A stretch of 64,000 bases of DNA from Gemmatimonadaceae bacterium (GCA_025928185.1 JAICKA010000005.1:23630-87629), one strand, 5' to 3'; positions 24,133 to 33,907 are shown, counted from the stretch's first letter. The notes: generated by a model from the sequence alone, not told the origin. Program-made: numbers and translations.

Positions 24133-25362
24133 TCAGCGCACGTTCTTGTAGACTGTGCCGCCCTTCATCACGAACATCACGTGCCGCATGGCCGTGATGT
24201 CCGTGGTCGGATCGCCCTGCACCGCGATGAGGTCCGCGTCGAGGCCGGGAACCACCGCGCCGATCTGGTCCGCCATGCGCAGCGATTCCGCATTCAGCGA
24301 GGTCGCCGACGTGATCGCATCGAGCGGTGACTGGTGCCCCGCCTGCACGCGACAGATCAGCTCCTCGGCGTTGCGGCCGTGCGCGCCGGCCACGGCGTCG
24401 GTGCCGAACAGCACCTTGAGTCCCGGCGTGTGGATCGCGCGCGTGAACATCGCCGTGGAGATGGGGATCGCCTTCTCCATCGCGGCAAAACCCGCTTCGT
24501 TGTAGTTGCCGATGCCTTCGTACTTGGCGCGGTTGTCGAGATAGTTGCGGAAGACGAGACACACCTGCGGATCGAAGTACACACCGCGCGCTGCCATCAG
24601 CTTGAGCACCGTGTCGTTGGCGAACACGCCGTGCTCGATCTGCTTGCAGCCGGCATTGATCGACGCCGTCATGCTCGCCGTGCTGTGCGCGTGCACCATC
24701 GTGCGCATGCCGAGCGCGTTCGCTTCGCCGCACAGGGCCTGGAGCTGTTCGTCGGTCATCGTCTGCGCGCCGCCGTCGCGAATGCTCGCCGACGCGAAGA
24801 TCTTGATCACGTCCGCGCCATCCGCCTTGCGCTTGCGCACGAGCGCGCGGAGCGAGTCGGGCGTGAGTCGCGTGGGACTGCCGAACGGATTGAGTGACGT
24901 GAGAATCCGCGGTCCCGGAATCTGTCCGGACGCAATCCACTCGCGCAGATCCTTGTCCTCGTTGGCGCCGGGACTCTGAATCGTCGTGAAGCCGCCCATC
25001 AGGGTGGCGTAGGCGTTGCCCGCCATCGACAGCATGCCTTCTTCCGGCGTCATACCGTCGCGCCGCGTGTGCAGCCGGCCCTGCGGATTGAAGTACCAGC
25101 TCAGATGCGCGTGCACATCGATCAGGCCCGGCATCAACGTCATGCCTTTCAGATCGTACGTCGGCACACCATGTGGCGCCGTGTTCACTGCCGTGATCTT
25201 GCCGCCGTTCACGACGACGCTCGCGCCGCGCAACACGTGGCCGCGTCCATCGAGCACGCGGTCGGCGTGAATGACGATCGGACCTGCGGGAGCAGAGGGG
25301 GACATGGTCGGCGTTTGCGTCACCGCCTGGGCGGCGACGAGGAGGAGGGCGAGCGTGATCAT
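24133..25362 (-). CDS. Secreted amidohydrolase (imidazolonepropionase-like)
   Basis: 409 residues with a short signal peptide (LALLLVAAQAVTQ). Metal ligands of the amidohydrolase barrel are visible: HAH in LIDVHAHLSW, the lysine region ADVIKIFAS, His in MVHAHSTASM, His in IEHGVF and Asp in LFGTDAVAG. A C-terminal beta-sandwich closes with LDADLIAVQGDP. Members hydrolyse dipeptides or cyclic amides in the periplasm; the substrate here is not assignable. GGAG precedes the ATG. It faces the kinase convergently. Confidence 0.88.
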   Translation of the reverse strand: MITLALLLVAAQAVTQTPTMSPSAPAGPIVIHADRVLDGRGHVLRGASVVVNGGKITAVNTAPHGVPTYDLKGMTLMPGLIDVHAHLSWYFNPQGRLHTRRDGMTPEEGMLSMAGNAYATLMGGFTTIQSPGANEDKDLREWIASGQIPGPRILTSLNPFGSPTRLTPDSLRALVRKRKADGADVIKIFASASIRDGGAQTMTDEQLQALCGEANALGMRTMVHAHSTASMTASINAGCKQIEHGVFANDTVLKLMAARGVYFDPQVCLVFRNYLDNRAKYEGIGNYNEAGFAAMEKAIPISTAMFTRAIHTPGLKVLFGTDAVAGAHGRNAEELICRVQAGHQSPLDAITSATSLNAESLRMADQIGAVVPGLDADLIAVQGDPTTDITAMRHVMFVMKGGTVYKNVR

Positions 25363-25462
25363 TCCGGACTCCGCGGGTGAAGTGCTGCGCTGCGCGGAGA
25401 GTATGTACAGCCACGGAAGGTTGCGCCAGTTGCCGACGCTCGCTCGATCGCGGTGCTCCCTA

Positions 25463-26329
25463 CTAGGGATCGTCGGCCGACGCGCCGCCTCCGAACGGAA
25501 TCGTCTTGACGAGCAGCATGTTGCCGTGGCCGTCGGGCGCCAGCGTGGTGCCGAGCAGCACGCGATCGAGCTTCGAGCGCTCGTGCGTGTGCGCGTAGTG
25601 CACCACCTTGTGCCCGAGCAGCGCGCCGAGCACGGAACCGGCGACCACGTCGCTCGCCCAGTGCTGGTTCAGATACATGCGCGTAAAGCCGGGAATCACT
25701 GCGGCCGTGTAGAGCACCGGCGCGGCCCACTTGGCCGCGCTGGAGTTCCGTTCGTGCATCTCGCTTACGAGGGACGTCGCCGCGGCCCACGCGACCGCCG
25801 CGTGAATCGATGGATACGAGCGCGACGCAAAATCGGTGAAGCCCTTGCCGAAGTGAAAGTTGTACTGGTCGTCCGGCGATTCGCGTGGCCGCGCCCGGCC
25901 GAGCGGACTGCGAATCAGTTCGCTGATCGCGACCGTCAGCACGAGGGACTCGGTGGTGTGCAGCCCCACGTCCGCCACCGTTGGCGAGTGCATCAGCCGT
26001 CCGATGCCGTACGTCGCCAATGCGGCGATCGTGAGCGGCTGCTCGTTCACGACGGTGAGATTGTCGATGAGATCGTGCCGCGACGAGCTGCCCTGGATGT
26101 TCGGCTGCTGCGTCCAGTTCGCGATGCGCTTGTCGAAGATCGACACGATCCCGCTCGCGGCCAGCGTAGCGCCGGCGATCACGGCGTCCCGCCGGGTGAA
26201 AAAAGTCTTGTCGACGTGCGAGCTATCGAGCGGCGCGCTCTGCGCCGCCGCGCTCGCAATGGGCGTGGCAAGAAAAACGGCGAGCACGCAGAAACGGATC
26301 GAGCGCATGGCTGAGTACGGGTGAGTCAC
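25463..26329 (-). CDS. PAP2-family phosphatase, exported
   Basis: 288 residues from the ATG at 26329 (GAGG four bases upstream); a second ATG seven codons on (26308) also precedes the leader FCVLAVFLATPIASAAAQ. PAP2 motifs are GRARPRE, YPSIHAA and RMYLNQHWASDVVAG. The second motif is normally PSGH; here glycine is isoleucine, while the catalytic histidines remain. Several hydrophobic segments anchor it. It is probably a lipid or polyprenyl phosphatase of the outer leaflet. Confidence 0.82.
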   Translation of the reverse strand: MTHPYSAMRSIRFCVLAVFLATPIASAAAQSAPLDSSHVDKTFFTRRDAVIAGATLAASGIVSIFDKRIANWTQQPNIQGSSSRHDLIDNLTVVNEQPLTIAALATYGIGRLMHSPTVADVGLHTTESLVLTVAISELIRSPLGRARPRESPDDQYNFHFGKGFTDFASRSYPSIHAAVAWAAATSLVSEMHERNSSAAKWAAPVLYTAAVIPGFTRMYLNQHWASDVVAGSVLGALLGHKVVHYAHTHERSKLDRVLLGTTLAPDGHGNMLLVKTIPFGGGASADDP

Positions 26330-26364
26330 GCCTCAGCACGTCGCACGAACCGCGCCGACGCCAA

Positions 26365-27534
26365 TCAGTGCCCGTACACCTCGAACAATCCCGCCGCGCC
26401 CATGCCGCCGCCGACGCACATCGTGACCAGCCCGGTGCCGCCGCCGCGCTTTCCCAACTCGTGCACGAGCTGCGTCGTCAGCTTGCTGCCTGTGGCGCCA
26501 AGCGGATGCCCGAGCGCGATCGCGCCGCCGTTCACGTTCACCTTGTCGGGCGGCATCTCGAGATCGCGCACGACGGCAACCACCTGCGCGGCGAATGCTT
26601 CATTGAATTCGATCAGATCCACGTCGCCCATTGCGATGCCCGCGCGCTTCAGCGCTTTCGGAACTGCCTTGAGCGGGCCGACGCCCATGATGTCCGGATC
26701 GACGCCGGCTGTGACGTAAGTAATGAAGCGCGCGAGCGGCGTGAGGCCGAGTTGCCGTGCGCGATCTTCGGTCATCAGCAGCACCGCCGCCGCACCGTCG
26801 GAATATGGGCTGGCGTTTCCCGCGGTCACGGTGCCCTTCACCTTGAACGCCGGGCGCAACTTCGCGAGTCCTTCCATGCTTGTATCGGGCCGCAGCAGCT
26901 CGTCGCGCGCAAACTCGGTCGTCGTCGACTGCTTCTCGGCGCCATCCCATTGCACCTGTTCCACCGGCACGGGAACGATCTGTCCGTCGAAGGCACCATC
27001 GCGCCAGGCGCGCGCGGCCTTCTGCTGACTCTCGAACGCCCAACGATCCTGATCCTCGCGCGTGACCTTCCATCGCGCCGCCACGCGTTCGGCGGTGAAC
27101 CCCATGCCGATGTACGACTCCGTGAGCTCCGGATCGAGCCGTGTGTGATAGCCCGACATCGGCACCTGGCTCATCATCTCGACGCCGCCGGCGAGGACGA
27201 CATCGGCCATGCCGCTGAGTATTTCCTGCGCGCCGAGGGCAATGCTCTGAAGCCCCGACGAGCAGAAGCGATTGATCGTCGCTGCCGGTACCTCCACGGG
27301 CAGCTGCGCTCTGAGCCACGCCAGTCGGCCGATGTTCAGCCCCTGCGTGGCCTCCGGCATCGCGCATCCCCAGAACACGTCATCGATCGTCGCCGGATCG
27401 ATGCCGGCACTATCGATCGCGGCGCGCATGAGGTGCGCGGACAGATCGACGGCGTGCACGCTCGCGAGCGCGCCATCCTTTTTCCCTTTGCCAACCGCGC
27501 TCCGAAGCGCGGTGACTATGACAACGTTTGACAT
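26365..27534 (-). CDS. Acetyl-CoA acyltransferase (thiolase)
   Basis: 389 residues, full length for thiolase. The acylated cysteine is in NRFCSSGLQSI (about residue 91), the conserved NEAFAAQ and GHPLGATG (general base histidine) follow, and the second cysteine is in MCVGGGMG near the end. It cleaves 3-ketoacyl-CoA in beta-oxidation. Its partner gene (FadN type) lies immediately upstream on the same strand, separated by a ~140-bp inverted repeat that reaches almost to the start codon. No Shine-Dalgarno sequence is visible in that repeat. Confidence 0.92.
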   Translation of the reverse strand: MSNVVIVTALRSAVGKGKKDGALASVHAVDLSAHLMRAAIDSAGIDPATIDDVFWGCAMPEATQGLNIGRLAWLRAQLPVEVPAATINRFCSSGLQSIALGAQEILSGMADVVLAGGVEMMSQVPMSGYHTRLDPELTESYIGMGFTAERVAARWKVTREDQDRWAFESQQKAARAWRDGAFDGQIVPVPVEQVQWDGAEKQSTTTEFARDELLRPDTSMEGLAKLRPAFKVKGTVTAGNASPYSDGAAAVLLMTEDRARQLGLTPLARFITYVTAGVDPDIMGVGPLKAVPKALKRAGIAMGDVDLIEFNEAFAAQVVAVVRDLEMPPDKVNVNGGAIALGHPLGATGSKLTTQLVHELGKRGGGTGLVTMCVGGGMGAAGLFEVYGH

Positions 27535-27538
27535 AGTG

Positions 27539-27674
27539 GCTAGTTGCTAGTGGCTGGTTGCCAGTGGGTTGCAAGATCGAAGGTGCCAGGCGCTACAAGG
27601 CCCTGAAAACGAGCCGGAGGCTGCTAGTTGCCAGCCGCCAGTCACCCGCCAGCCGCTAGCAACAAGCAACTAGC
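27539..27674. repeat. Inverted repeat filling the fadN-thiolase gap
   Basis: Left arm 27539-27557 (GCTAGTTGCTAGTGGCTGG) and right arm 27649-27674 (CCAGCCGCTAGCAAC, then AAGCAACTAGC) are near-perfect complements with a small insertion. The space between contains more CTAGTTGCCAG-like units. It starts 5 bp from the thiolase ATG and ends next to the TAG of the upstream gene. The unit resembles pieces of the repeat at 35729-35822. Confidence 0.75.
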
Positions 27675-27676
27675 AT

Positions 27677-29992
27677 CTAGTTTCTCAGCGCCTTCCCCGT
27701 CTTCAACATGTGCGTCACCCGCTCCTGCGTTTCCTTCGTGCCGAGCAATTTCAGAAATGCCTCGCGTTCGAGATCGAGAATGTCTGTTTCGGTAACGACG
27801 CGCGGCGGGCCGTCACCGCCGGCGAGCACGTACGCCAGCTCGTGGGCGATCCGTACTTCATGGTCGGTGATCTGCCCCGCCTCATGCATCGCCCAGGCCG
27901 CGTAGCGCAGGTTGCCGAGCGCTTCCTTCCCCAGCGCGGTGATCTTCGTCGGGAGCGGCGCCACGTACTCCGGCGCGAGGTCCACCACCCGCGCGACTGC
28001 GTCGGCGATCAAGCGGTCGCGGTTCATCGTGATGCGGTCGCAGTCGCGCAGGAACCCGAGCCGTCGCGCGTCGAGTGCGCTCGTGCTCATCGTCGCCATC
28101 GCGATCAACTGGAACGCGCGCTTCACCGCTTCGAACGGATCCGCCTCCACGTAAGGCACCATGTCGCGCGCGAACCGGAACAGCAGCTCCGTCGTTCCGC
28201 CGCCGGCCGGAATGAGACCGACGCCGACTTCGACCAGCCCCATGTACAGCTCCGCGTGGGCCTGCACCTGATCGGCGTGCAGCGAAAACTCGCAACCGCC
28301 GCCGAGCGTCAGCCCGAACGGCGCCGCTACGACAGGAAACGGCGAATGTCGAATGCGTTGCGCCGTGTCCTGAAAGCGCCGAACCGCGGTCTCGGTCGCC
28401 TTCCAGTCGCCGCCTTCCGCCAGCTTCATGATCATCATCAGATCGGCGCCGGCAGTGAACGTGCGAGGATCCTCATTGCCGATGACGAGGCCCGCAAGGC
28501 CTTCGCGCTCGATCCGATCCAGCGCGCGATGAATCATCTCGATCACGCCCTGGCCGAGCGTGTTCATCTTGCTGTGGAACTCCAGCACCGCCACGCCATG
28601 CCCGGCGTCGAGCAGCGAGGCACTGTCGGAATGCTCGAGCACCCGCTGCGCGCGGTTCGACGGCAGGTGCAGCTCGGCGAGGCGAATCTCGCCCGGCTCG
28701 CGCGGAATAAGCTCGTAGCCGCCGCTGAGTGACAGCACCTGCGTGCCGTCCGCCGAATAGAACCCGTCGGTGGCTTCGCGCAGGAGCGCCGGCTCGTCGA
28801 GTCCCATCGCGGCGAACTGGCGTCGCAGCCAGTCGACGCCGAGCAGGTCCATCTGCTTGAACGGGCCGATCTCCCAGGCGTAACCCCATTCCATCGCGTG
28901 GTCGACCGCCGCGAGATCGTACGCGATCTTCGGCGTGGTGCTCAGCACATAATGCGAGAACCGTAACAAGTACTCCTTGACGAACGCCGCCTCGGTGCCG
29001 GTCCAGTCGCGAAGAGCGGCGAACCGTTCCGGCAGCGACAGCTTCGCGAGGCGCGAGAGCTCCGGCGTGTCGGGTTTCGCTTGCGGCGCGTACTCGCCGG
29101 TGCGCCAATCCAGCGTCTGGATCTCCTTGCCGACCTTTCTATAGAAGCCTGCGCCGCTCTTTTCGCCCACGCGGCCGGCATCGATCAGCTTGCGGACCCA
29201 CGCCGAGAGCGAGAAATCCTCACCCGTCGTCTGGCTGAGGCCCGACGTCACGTGCGCGATCACGTCGATGCCCGACAGATCCGCCGTGCGATACGTCGCC
29301 GACTTCGATCGCCCGGTGAGCACGCCGGTGAGCACGTCCGTCTGATCGATCGTCAGCCCGTGCTGCTCCATGAGGCGGATGGCCAGCACCATGCCGAACA
29401 CGCCGAGCCGGTTGGCGACGAAGCCCGGCACGTCGCGAGCGACGACGATTCCCTTGCCGAGGAGCTGATCGCTGAACCGGCGAGCGCTGTCGAGCGTGTC
29501 CTGCGACGTCTCCGTCGTGGGAATGATCTCGAGCAGGTGCAGGTAGCGTGGCGGATTGAAGAAGTGCATGCCGAGAAAGCGCTGGCGAAACGAGTCGCCG
29601 CGCCCTTCGGTGAGCAGGTGGATCGGGATGCCGGACGTGTTCGAGGCGACAATCGAGTGCACCGGCAGCAGCGGCTCGAGTCGCTCGTACAGCGCCCGCT
29701 TGGGCTCGAGCTGCTCGATGATCGCTTCGACGATCAGATCGCACTCGCCGAGGCGGCCGAGGTCGTCCTCGGTGTTGCCGATCTCGATCGCGGAGGCGCG
29801 GTCGACGTCCATGAATGCCGCGGGCTTCGCTTTTTTCGCGCGCTCCAGTCCTGCTCGCGCCGTCGCTTGGCGATCGGCACCGGCTGCCGGAATGTCCAAC
29901 AGCAGCACCGGAATGCCGGCGGATGCGGCGAGCGCCGCGATCCCGCTGCCCATCGTGCCCGCGCCTACCACGCCCAGCTTCCGAATCCGCAT
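27677..29992 (-). CDS. fadN: 3-hydroxyacyl-CoA dehydrogenase/enoyl-CoA hydratase (FadN type)
   Basis: 771 residues. Unlike FadB, the dehydrogenase is N-terminal: Rossmann motif VVGAGTMGSGIAALAASAG (about 7-25), the dehydrogenase signature MHFFNPPRYLHLLEI, then a helical C-domain with VANRLGVFGM. The crotonase domain is C-terminal (about 460-680), with HSKMNTLG, TAGADLMMIMKLAEGG and a GLTLGGGCEFSLHADQ oxyanion-hole segment. It performs hydration and NAD-dependent oxidation of acyl-CoA. The order and length match FadN. It heads the pair with the thiolase downstream. Confidence 0.9.
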   Translation of the reverse strand: MRIRKLGVVGAGTMGSGIAALAASAGIPVLLLDIPAAGADRQATARAGLERAKKAKPAAFMDVDRASAIEIGNTEDDLGRLGECDLIVEAIIEQLEPKRALYERLEPLLPVHSIVASNTSGIPIHLLTEGRGDSFRQRFLGMHFFNPPRYLHLLEIIPTTETSQDTLDSARRFSDQLLGKGIVVARDVPGFVANRLGVFGMVLAIRLMEQHGLTIDQTDVLTGVLTGRSKSATYRTADLSGIDVIAHVTSGLSQTTGEDFSLSAWVRKLIDAGRVGEKSGAGFYRKVGKEIQTLDWRTGEYAPQAKPDTPELSRLAKLSLPERFAALRDWTGTEAAFVKEYLLRFSHYVLSTTPKIAYDLAAVDHAMEWGYAWEIGPFKQMDLLGVDWLRRQFAAMGLDEPALLREATDGFYSADGTQVLSLSGGYELIPREPGEIRLAELHLPSNRAQRVLEHSDSASLLDAGHGVAVLEFHSKMNTLGQGVIEMIHRALDRIEREGLAGLVIGNEDPRTFTAGADLMMIMKLAEGGDWKATETAVRRFQDTAQRIRHSPFPVVAAPFGLTLGGGCEFSLHADQVQAHAELYMGLVEVGVGLIPAGGGTTELLFRFARDMVPYVEADPFEAVKRAFQLIAMATMSTSALDARRLGFLRDCDRITMNRDRLIADAVARVVDLAPEYVAPLPTKITALGKEALGNLRYAAWAMHEAGQITDHEVRIAHELAYVLAGGDGPPRVVTETDILDLEREAFLKLLGTKETQERVTHMLKTGKALRN

Positions 29993-30236
29993 CGACCCTC
30001 CGCAACCCCGTCGTTCACCGCGTCTGACACGTTTTGTACTGTGAGAGATAGCGCCGTTCAGAAGGCCTCGGCAGTGCCGATACTCTGATGCGGAGAACTG
30101 GATTTGATGAAACGTCGCGAGGCACTCGGACGAGGCCTGCGACTTTGGCAGTGATCACGATTACAGACCAGTGCGTCAGCGTGACGTAGTCATCGCTGGC
30201 GACGTCCTGTATCGAATGCTCTTCCTCAGGTGCCGT

Positions 30237-30710
30237 ATGCAGACAGCTTGCCGAAAATCCGGACTGCGCGCGCGCCGCGGCTTCACGATCCTCGAGCTGA
30301 TCATCGTGATCGTCGTCGCCGGCGTGGTGATGACCATCGGCTTTCCCAAGGTGCACGACCTCATGGTGCAGCAGCGGGTCTCTCGCGCGTCGACGGCAGT
30401 GCAGAACACCCTCGAGGCCGCGTTTGCGATCGCTGGCCGGAATCGGCGGCCGATTCGCATCAGCTGGGATTCGTCGAAGATGCAGCTGGCGGTGACGGAC
30501 CGTGCCGGCACGGTGTTCTACCGTCGCACCGGCCTGGGTCAGGATCCATACGGCTTGACGTCGAGCGATGTGACGTTCTCAGCGTCGCCGATCGAGGTTT
30601 TCCCGAACGGTCTGGCGAACGACAGCCTCACGATCACGCTCTCCACCGGCGGTGTCACGAAGAAGGTCGGCATGTCGCGTGGCGGGATGGTCTACATCAA
30701 AAGACTATGA
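30237..30710 (+). CDS. Minor type IV pseudopilin (GspH/FimT type)
   Basis: 157 residues from the ATG at 30237. The prepilin cleavage site RRG/FTILELIIVIVVAGVV has Glu at mature position 5, followed by a single long hydrophobic helix. The tail is beta-rich, as in FimT/GspH. It starts a four-gene minor-pilin set and overlaps the next gene as ATGA. It should be processed by the prepilin peptidase and placed in the pilus initiation complex. Confidence 0.85.
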   Translation: MQTACRKSGLRARRGFTILELIIVIVVAGVVMTIGFPKVHDLMVQQRVSRASTAVQNTLEAAFAIAGRNRRPIRISWDSSKMQLAVTDRAGTVFYRRTGLGQDPYGLTSSDVTFSASPIEVFPNGLANDSLTITLSTGGVTKKVGMSRGGMVYIKRL

Positions 30711-31105
30711 CGCGCTCCCGTGAAGGTTTCACCCTCATCGAGGTGATGGTCGCGCTCACGCTGCTGTCGATCATCCTCCTCTCGTTTGCCAACGCCGCCA
30801 CCGCGGTGGCCGTGCGCGGACGCACGAACGATCTCGTTGCCAAGCGAACCGCCGCGCTCCAGGGCGAGGCGAACAAGTTCGCGACGGTGCCTTTCAGCAG
30901 CCTCGCTGCCTGGAGCACCGCCGACCAATCGTTCACGAAGGGCAATTTCACGTACACACGACGGCTGAGCATCACGGCGCTCGCCTCGAATCGCGACAGC
31001 ATCAAGATCACCATCGTGCCGGCAACCGATACGACGAAGAAGGATTACGCGATCCTTTTCCGGACGAAGCCGACCACGAGCTCTCTCCTCTGCTCGAGCT
31101 GCTGA
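30707..31105 (+). CDS. Minor pilin (PilV-like)
   Basis: 132 residues with prepilin site REG/FTLIEVMVALTLLSIILL (Glu5 present) and a short globular tail ending CSSC, a possible disulfide. It overlaps both neighbours (ATGA upstream, TGATG downstream). Small size and position between FimT- and PilW-like genes support the PilV assignment. Confidence 0.8.
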   Translation: MTRSREGFTLIEVMVALTLLSIILLSFANAATAVAVRGRTNDLVAKRTAALQGEANKFATVPFSSLAAWSTADQSFTKGNFTYTRRLSITALASNRDSIKITIVPATDTTKKDYAILFRTKPTTSSLLCSSC

Positions 31106-31998
31106 TGCGATCCCGCGCCCGCCGCCCAGGCTTCACGCTCATCGAGTTGCTGATCGCGATGGTCATCGCGTCGATTATCGGTGTGTCGTTCACGAAGCTG
31201 CTCATGAACCAGTCGCGGTTCTTCGACCACGAGACGAACATCCGCCAGGCCCGCAGCATCGCGCGGAACGCGAGCAACATCCTGCTCTCGGACCTGCGGA
31301 TGGTGCAGGACAAGGGCGGCGTCACGGCCGCCGCGGCCGACGGCAAGTCGATCACCGTCGTCGTGCCGTACCGCTTCGGCCTGGTGTGCAGCGTCGGCAC
31401 GCTCGGAATCAAGACGACGGTCAGTATGCTGCCGACCGATTCGAGCACGATTGCCGGCGCGATCTACGCCGGCTGGGCGTGGCGCAACACGACCACGGGC
31501 GTCTACAACGTCATAACCGCGACCAGTCCGCTCACCACTGGGAAACCGGTGACGAGCACATCGTCGTCGGACTGCACGAGCGGCGGGGGCGCGCAGATCA
31601 GCACCGTCTCGATGAACGGCCGCACTGGCGACATCCTCGACATCCCGACCGTCGTGTCGTCTGGCGCGACCGTCGGTACGACGATGTTCCTCTGGCAGAA
31701 GATCACCTACACGTTCGCCGCTGATACATCGGGCCCGTACCCCGGCAAGATCGCGCTGTGGCGCGACGTCTCCGGCGGTACGAACGAGGAGATCATGGGC
31801 CCGTTCGACACCACGGCGCATTTCGAGTTCTATCAATCGGGCAGCGACACGCCCACCACCACACCACCCGCGGTCACGTTGATTCGGGGTCTCGATCTCG
31901 TTCTCAATGCCGACAGCCCGCGGACCGTTGCCGGCGGCACCATGTCGACCACGAAGGTCGTCACGTCCGTGTTCTTCAAGAACGTCAGCTCCTTCTGA
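31105..31998 (+). CDS. Minor pilin (PilW-like)
   Basis: 297 residues with prepilin site RPG/FTLIELLIAMVIASIIG (Glu5 present) and a large Thr/Ser-rich globular domain containing two spaced cysteines (LVCSVG, SDCTSGG). Size and order match PilW. It ends 14 bp before the PilX-like gene. Confidence 0.82.
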   Translation: MRSRARRPGFTLIELLIAMVIASIIGVSFTKLLMNQSRFFDHETNIRQARSIARNASNILLSDLRMVQDKGGVTAAAADGKSITVVVPYRFGLVCSVGTLGIKTTVSMLPTDSSTIAGAIYAGWAWRNTTTGVYNVITATSPLTTGKPVTSTSSSDCTSGGGAQISTVSMNGRTGDILDIPTVVSSGATVGTTMFLWQKITYTFAADTSGPYPGKIALWRDVSGGTNEEIMGPFDTTAHFEFYQSGSDTPTTTPPAVTLIRGLDLVLNADSPRTVAGGTMSTTKVVTSVFFKNVSSF

Positions 31999-32012
31999 AC
32001 CGGGGTACTCCC

Positions 32013-33164
32013 ATGTCCCAGCATTTGAAGAATCGTGAAGGCTTCGCACTGCCGATGGTGATCGTCATCATCGCGGTGCTCACCGCCGCGCTGGCGGCGA
32101 GCTTCTCGTCGACCAACGCGGAGATCACGACGAACTCCGCCGAACGGGGGCAGAATCGCGCCTTCGACATCGCGGAAGCGGGCCTCGAGCAGTTTCTGGT
32201 ACGCCGCAGCACGTCCTGGTGCGTCCCGTCGGGCGCTTGCGTGACCGATCCCACCAAGGTCGACTCGGAGTACACGCGAGTCACGTTCACGAACGGCTAC
32301 GCCGACGTCGTCGCGCGCAAAGTTCGTCCGGTGATCGGCACGTCGAACGCGATCTTCTTCGTCCGCTCCAAGGGCGTGGACACCACGCTGTCCGGTCGCC
32401 TCAACGCGGCCGCGGGAACCGTCTACGCCGAACGGACCGTTGGCGTATACGCGAAGTGGTTGACGACGACCATGAACGTGAAGGCAGCCTGGTTGAGCTT
32501 GTCCGGCCTCGTGAAGAACGGATCCGGGCAGATCAGCGGCCTCGATGAATGCGGCAAACAGAGTGACGTCGCTGGCGTGACCGTACCCAAGGGCGACCTG
32601 ACCGTCAGCGGAAGCTTCACGCCCACCGGCAATCCGCCGGTGGACACGTCCAAGACGATCACCCAGCTCCAGGCGTCGACGGACATCTCCTGGCAAAGCA
32701 TTCTCAACGGTGGCATCGACGCCGACATCACCATCCCTGGCGGTACCTTCCCATCGGCGGGCACCTTCTCCGCCGACACGAGCTACTGGCCGATCATCCG
32801 GATCCACACCAACGGCTACTCTTTGCCCAACGCGGGCCGCGGAATGATCATCGCCGACAGCGACTTCACGATCAGCGGCAGCAACATGTGGGAGGGCATC
32901 ATTCTGGTTGGTGGTCAGCTCACGTCGAACGGAAACAACACCACGTCCGGTGCCACGGTGAGCGGCCTGAATCTGCTCATCGGCGGCAGCGCCGACACGA
33001 GCAGCGTGAACGCCGCCGTCGATAGTACGAGCGTCAACAACGCGACGGCCAACGGTACCAAGTCCTACGTCTACAACTCGTGCAACGTCACGAAGGCGAG
33101 CTCCAAGCTGCAGCACTACGGTGTGATCTCGAACAGCTGGGTGGACAACCTCGCCTCCTGGTAA
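32013..33164 (+). CDS. PilX-like minor pilus protein
   Basis: 383 residues from the ATG at 32013. The N-terminus REG/FALPMVIVIIAVLTAALA is prepilin-like, but the +5 residue is not glutamate, as is common in PilX/GspK-like tip proteins. AFDIAEAGLEQFL is typical of PilX. The long C-terminal part is rich in Ser, Thr, Gly and Asn and looks beta-structured or adhesive. It is last of the pilin genes; a good terminator follows at 33225. Confidence 0.75.
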   Translation: MSQHLKNREGFALPMVIVIIAVLTAALAASFSSTNAEITTNSAERGQNRAFDIAEAGLEQFLVRRSTSWCVPSGACVTDPTKVDSEYTRVTFTNGYADVVARKVRPVIGTSNAIFFVRSKGVDTTLSGRLNAAAGTVYAERTVGVYAKWLTTTMNVKAAWLSLSGLVKNGSGQISGLDECGKQSDVAGVTVPKGDLTVSGSFTPTGNPPVDTSKTITQLQASTDISWQSILNGGIDADITIPGGTFPSAGTFSADTSYWPIIRIHTNGYSLPNAGRGMIIADSDFTISGSNMWEGIILVGGQLTSNGNNTTSGATVSGLNLLIGGSADTSSVNAAVDSTSVNNATANGTKSYVYNSCNVTKASSKLQHYGVISNSWVDNLASW

Positions 33165-33224
33165 CCGGGCGAATTGAGCCCGTCGCGGCCTCCCTGGCGC
33201 GCTAGATTCGAGAACGCTTTTCCG

Positions 33225-33260
33225 CCGGTCCGGGGCTTGCACCCGGACCGGTGTCTTTCT
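33225..33260 (+). terminator. Rho-independent-type terminator after the pilin genes
   Basis: A perfect 10-bp stem (CCGGTCCGGG, 33225-33234, with CCCGGACCGG, 33242-33251) and a 7-base loop, followed by TGTCTTTCT. It lies 60 bp past the pilX-like stop and 35 bp before the next start. Confidence 0.75.
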
Positions 33261-33294
33261 GTACATGCACTCTCTCTACAATTCCGAGGTTCCA

Positions 33295-33891
33295 GTGCGT
33301 TCCGCTATTCTCACGACGGCCGCTGCAACCACGCTCGTCGGCATGCTCGCGGGCTGCGCGAGTGCACCGAAGCGCTTTGGCGAGTACACTGACTTCGCTC
33401 CGATCGTCGTCCCGACAAAGGGCGAACGCGTCCCCGGCCATCTGACCGTGCAGCTCGCCCGGCCGGCGAACGTCGTCGTCTTTCTGGTCGCACCGGGACG
33501 CGGCAGCACGCTGCTCTTCCCCGAGGACTCGACCCAGAGCGAGTACATGGAAGCGGGCGCGCATCTCATCGAGACGTCGGCCGCCAAGCTGCTCGACGAT
33601 ACGATGCCCGTCCGTCGGGTCCCCGCGGGCGCACGGCCGAGTCCCGCGCGCGAACGTGGGATGGGCATCAACGACTCGATGCCGACCACCTTCGGCTTCA
33701 ATCAGCACGGGTTCCTCTTGATCTACGCGTCCCAGGCGCCGCTCCCCTACTCGATCCTCAAAACGCGCGTCGCCGGGCTCTCGCTGCCGTTCGAGGACCA
33801 GGAAGCGCTGAACACGGTGACGAAGCTGATCCGCGAGCGGACCAACACCACCGGGCCGTGGGCGGCCTACGCGACGGACTTCCCGCCCTGA
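33295..33891 (+). CDS. Lipoprotein, DUF4384-like
   Basis: 198 residues from the GTG at 33295, chosen because GAGG lies seven bases upstream; an earlier ATG at 33265 has none. The leader ends LAGCASA, a lipobox. The mature part has HLTVQLARPANVVVFLVAPG and TLLFPED, resembling the DUF4384 surface-lipoprotein pattern. It converges on the M61 peptidase (stop to stop 16 bp). Function unknown; outer-membrane or periplasmic. Confidence 0.68.
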   Translation: MRSAILTTAAATTLVGMLAGCASAPKRFGEYTDFAPIVVPTKGERVPGHLTVQLARPANVVVFLVAPGRGSTLLFPEDSTQSEYMEAGAHLIETSAAKLLDDTMPVRRVPAGARPSPARERGMGINDSMPTTFGFNQHGFLLIYASQAPLPYSILKTRVAGLSLPFEDQEALNTVTKLIRERTNTTGPWAAYATDFPP

Positions 33892-33907
33892 GCCACGGCC
33901 GGCGCGC

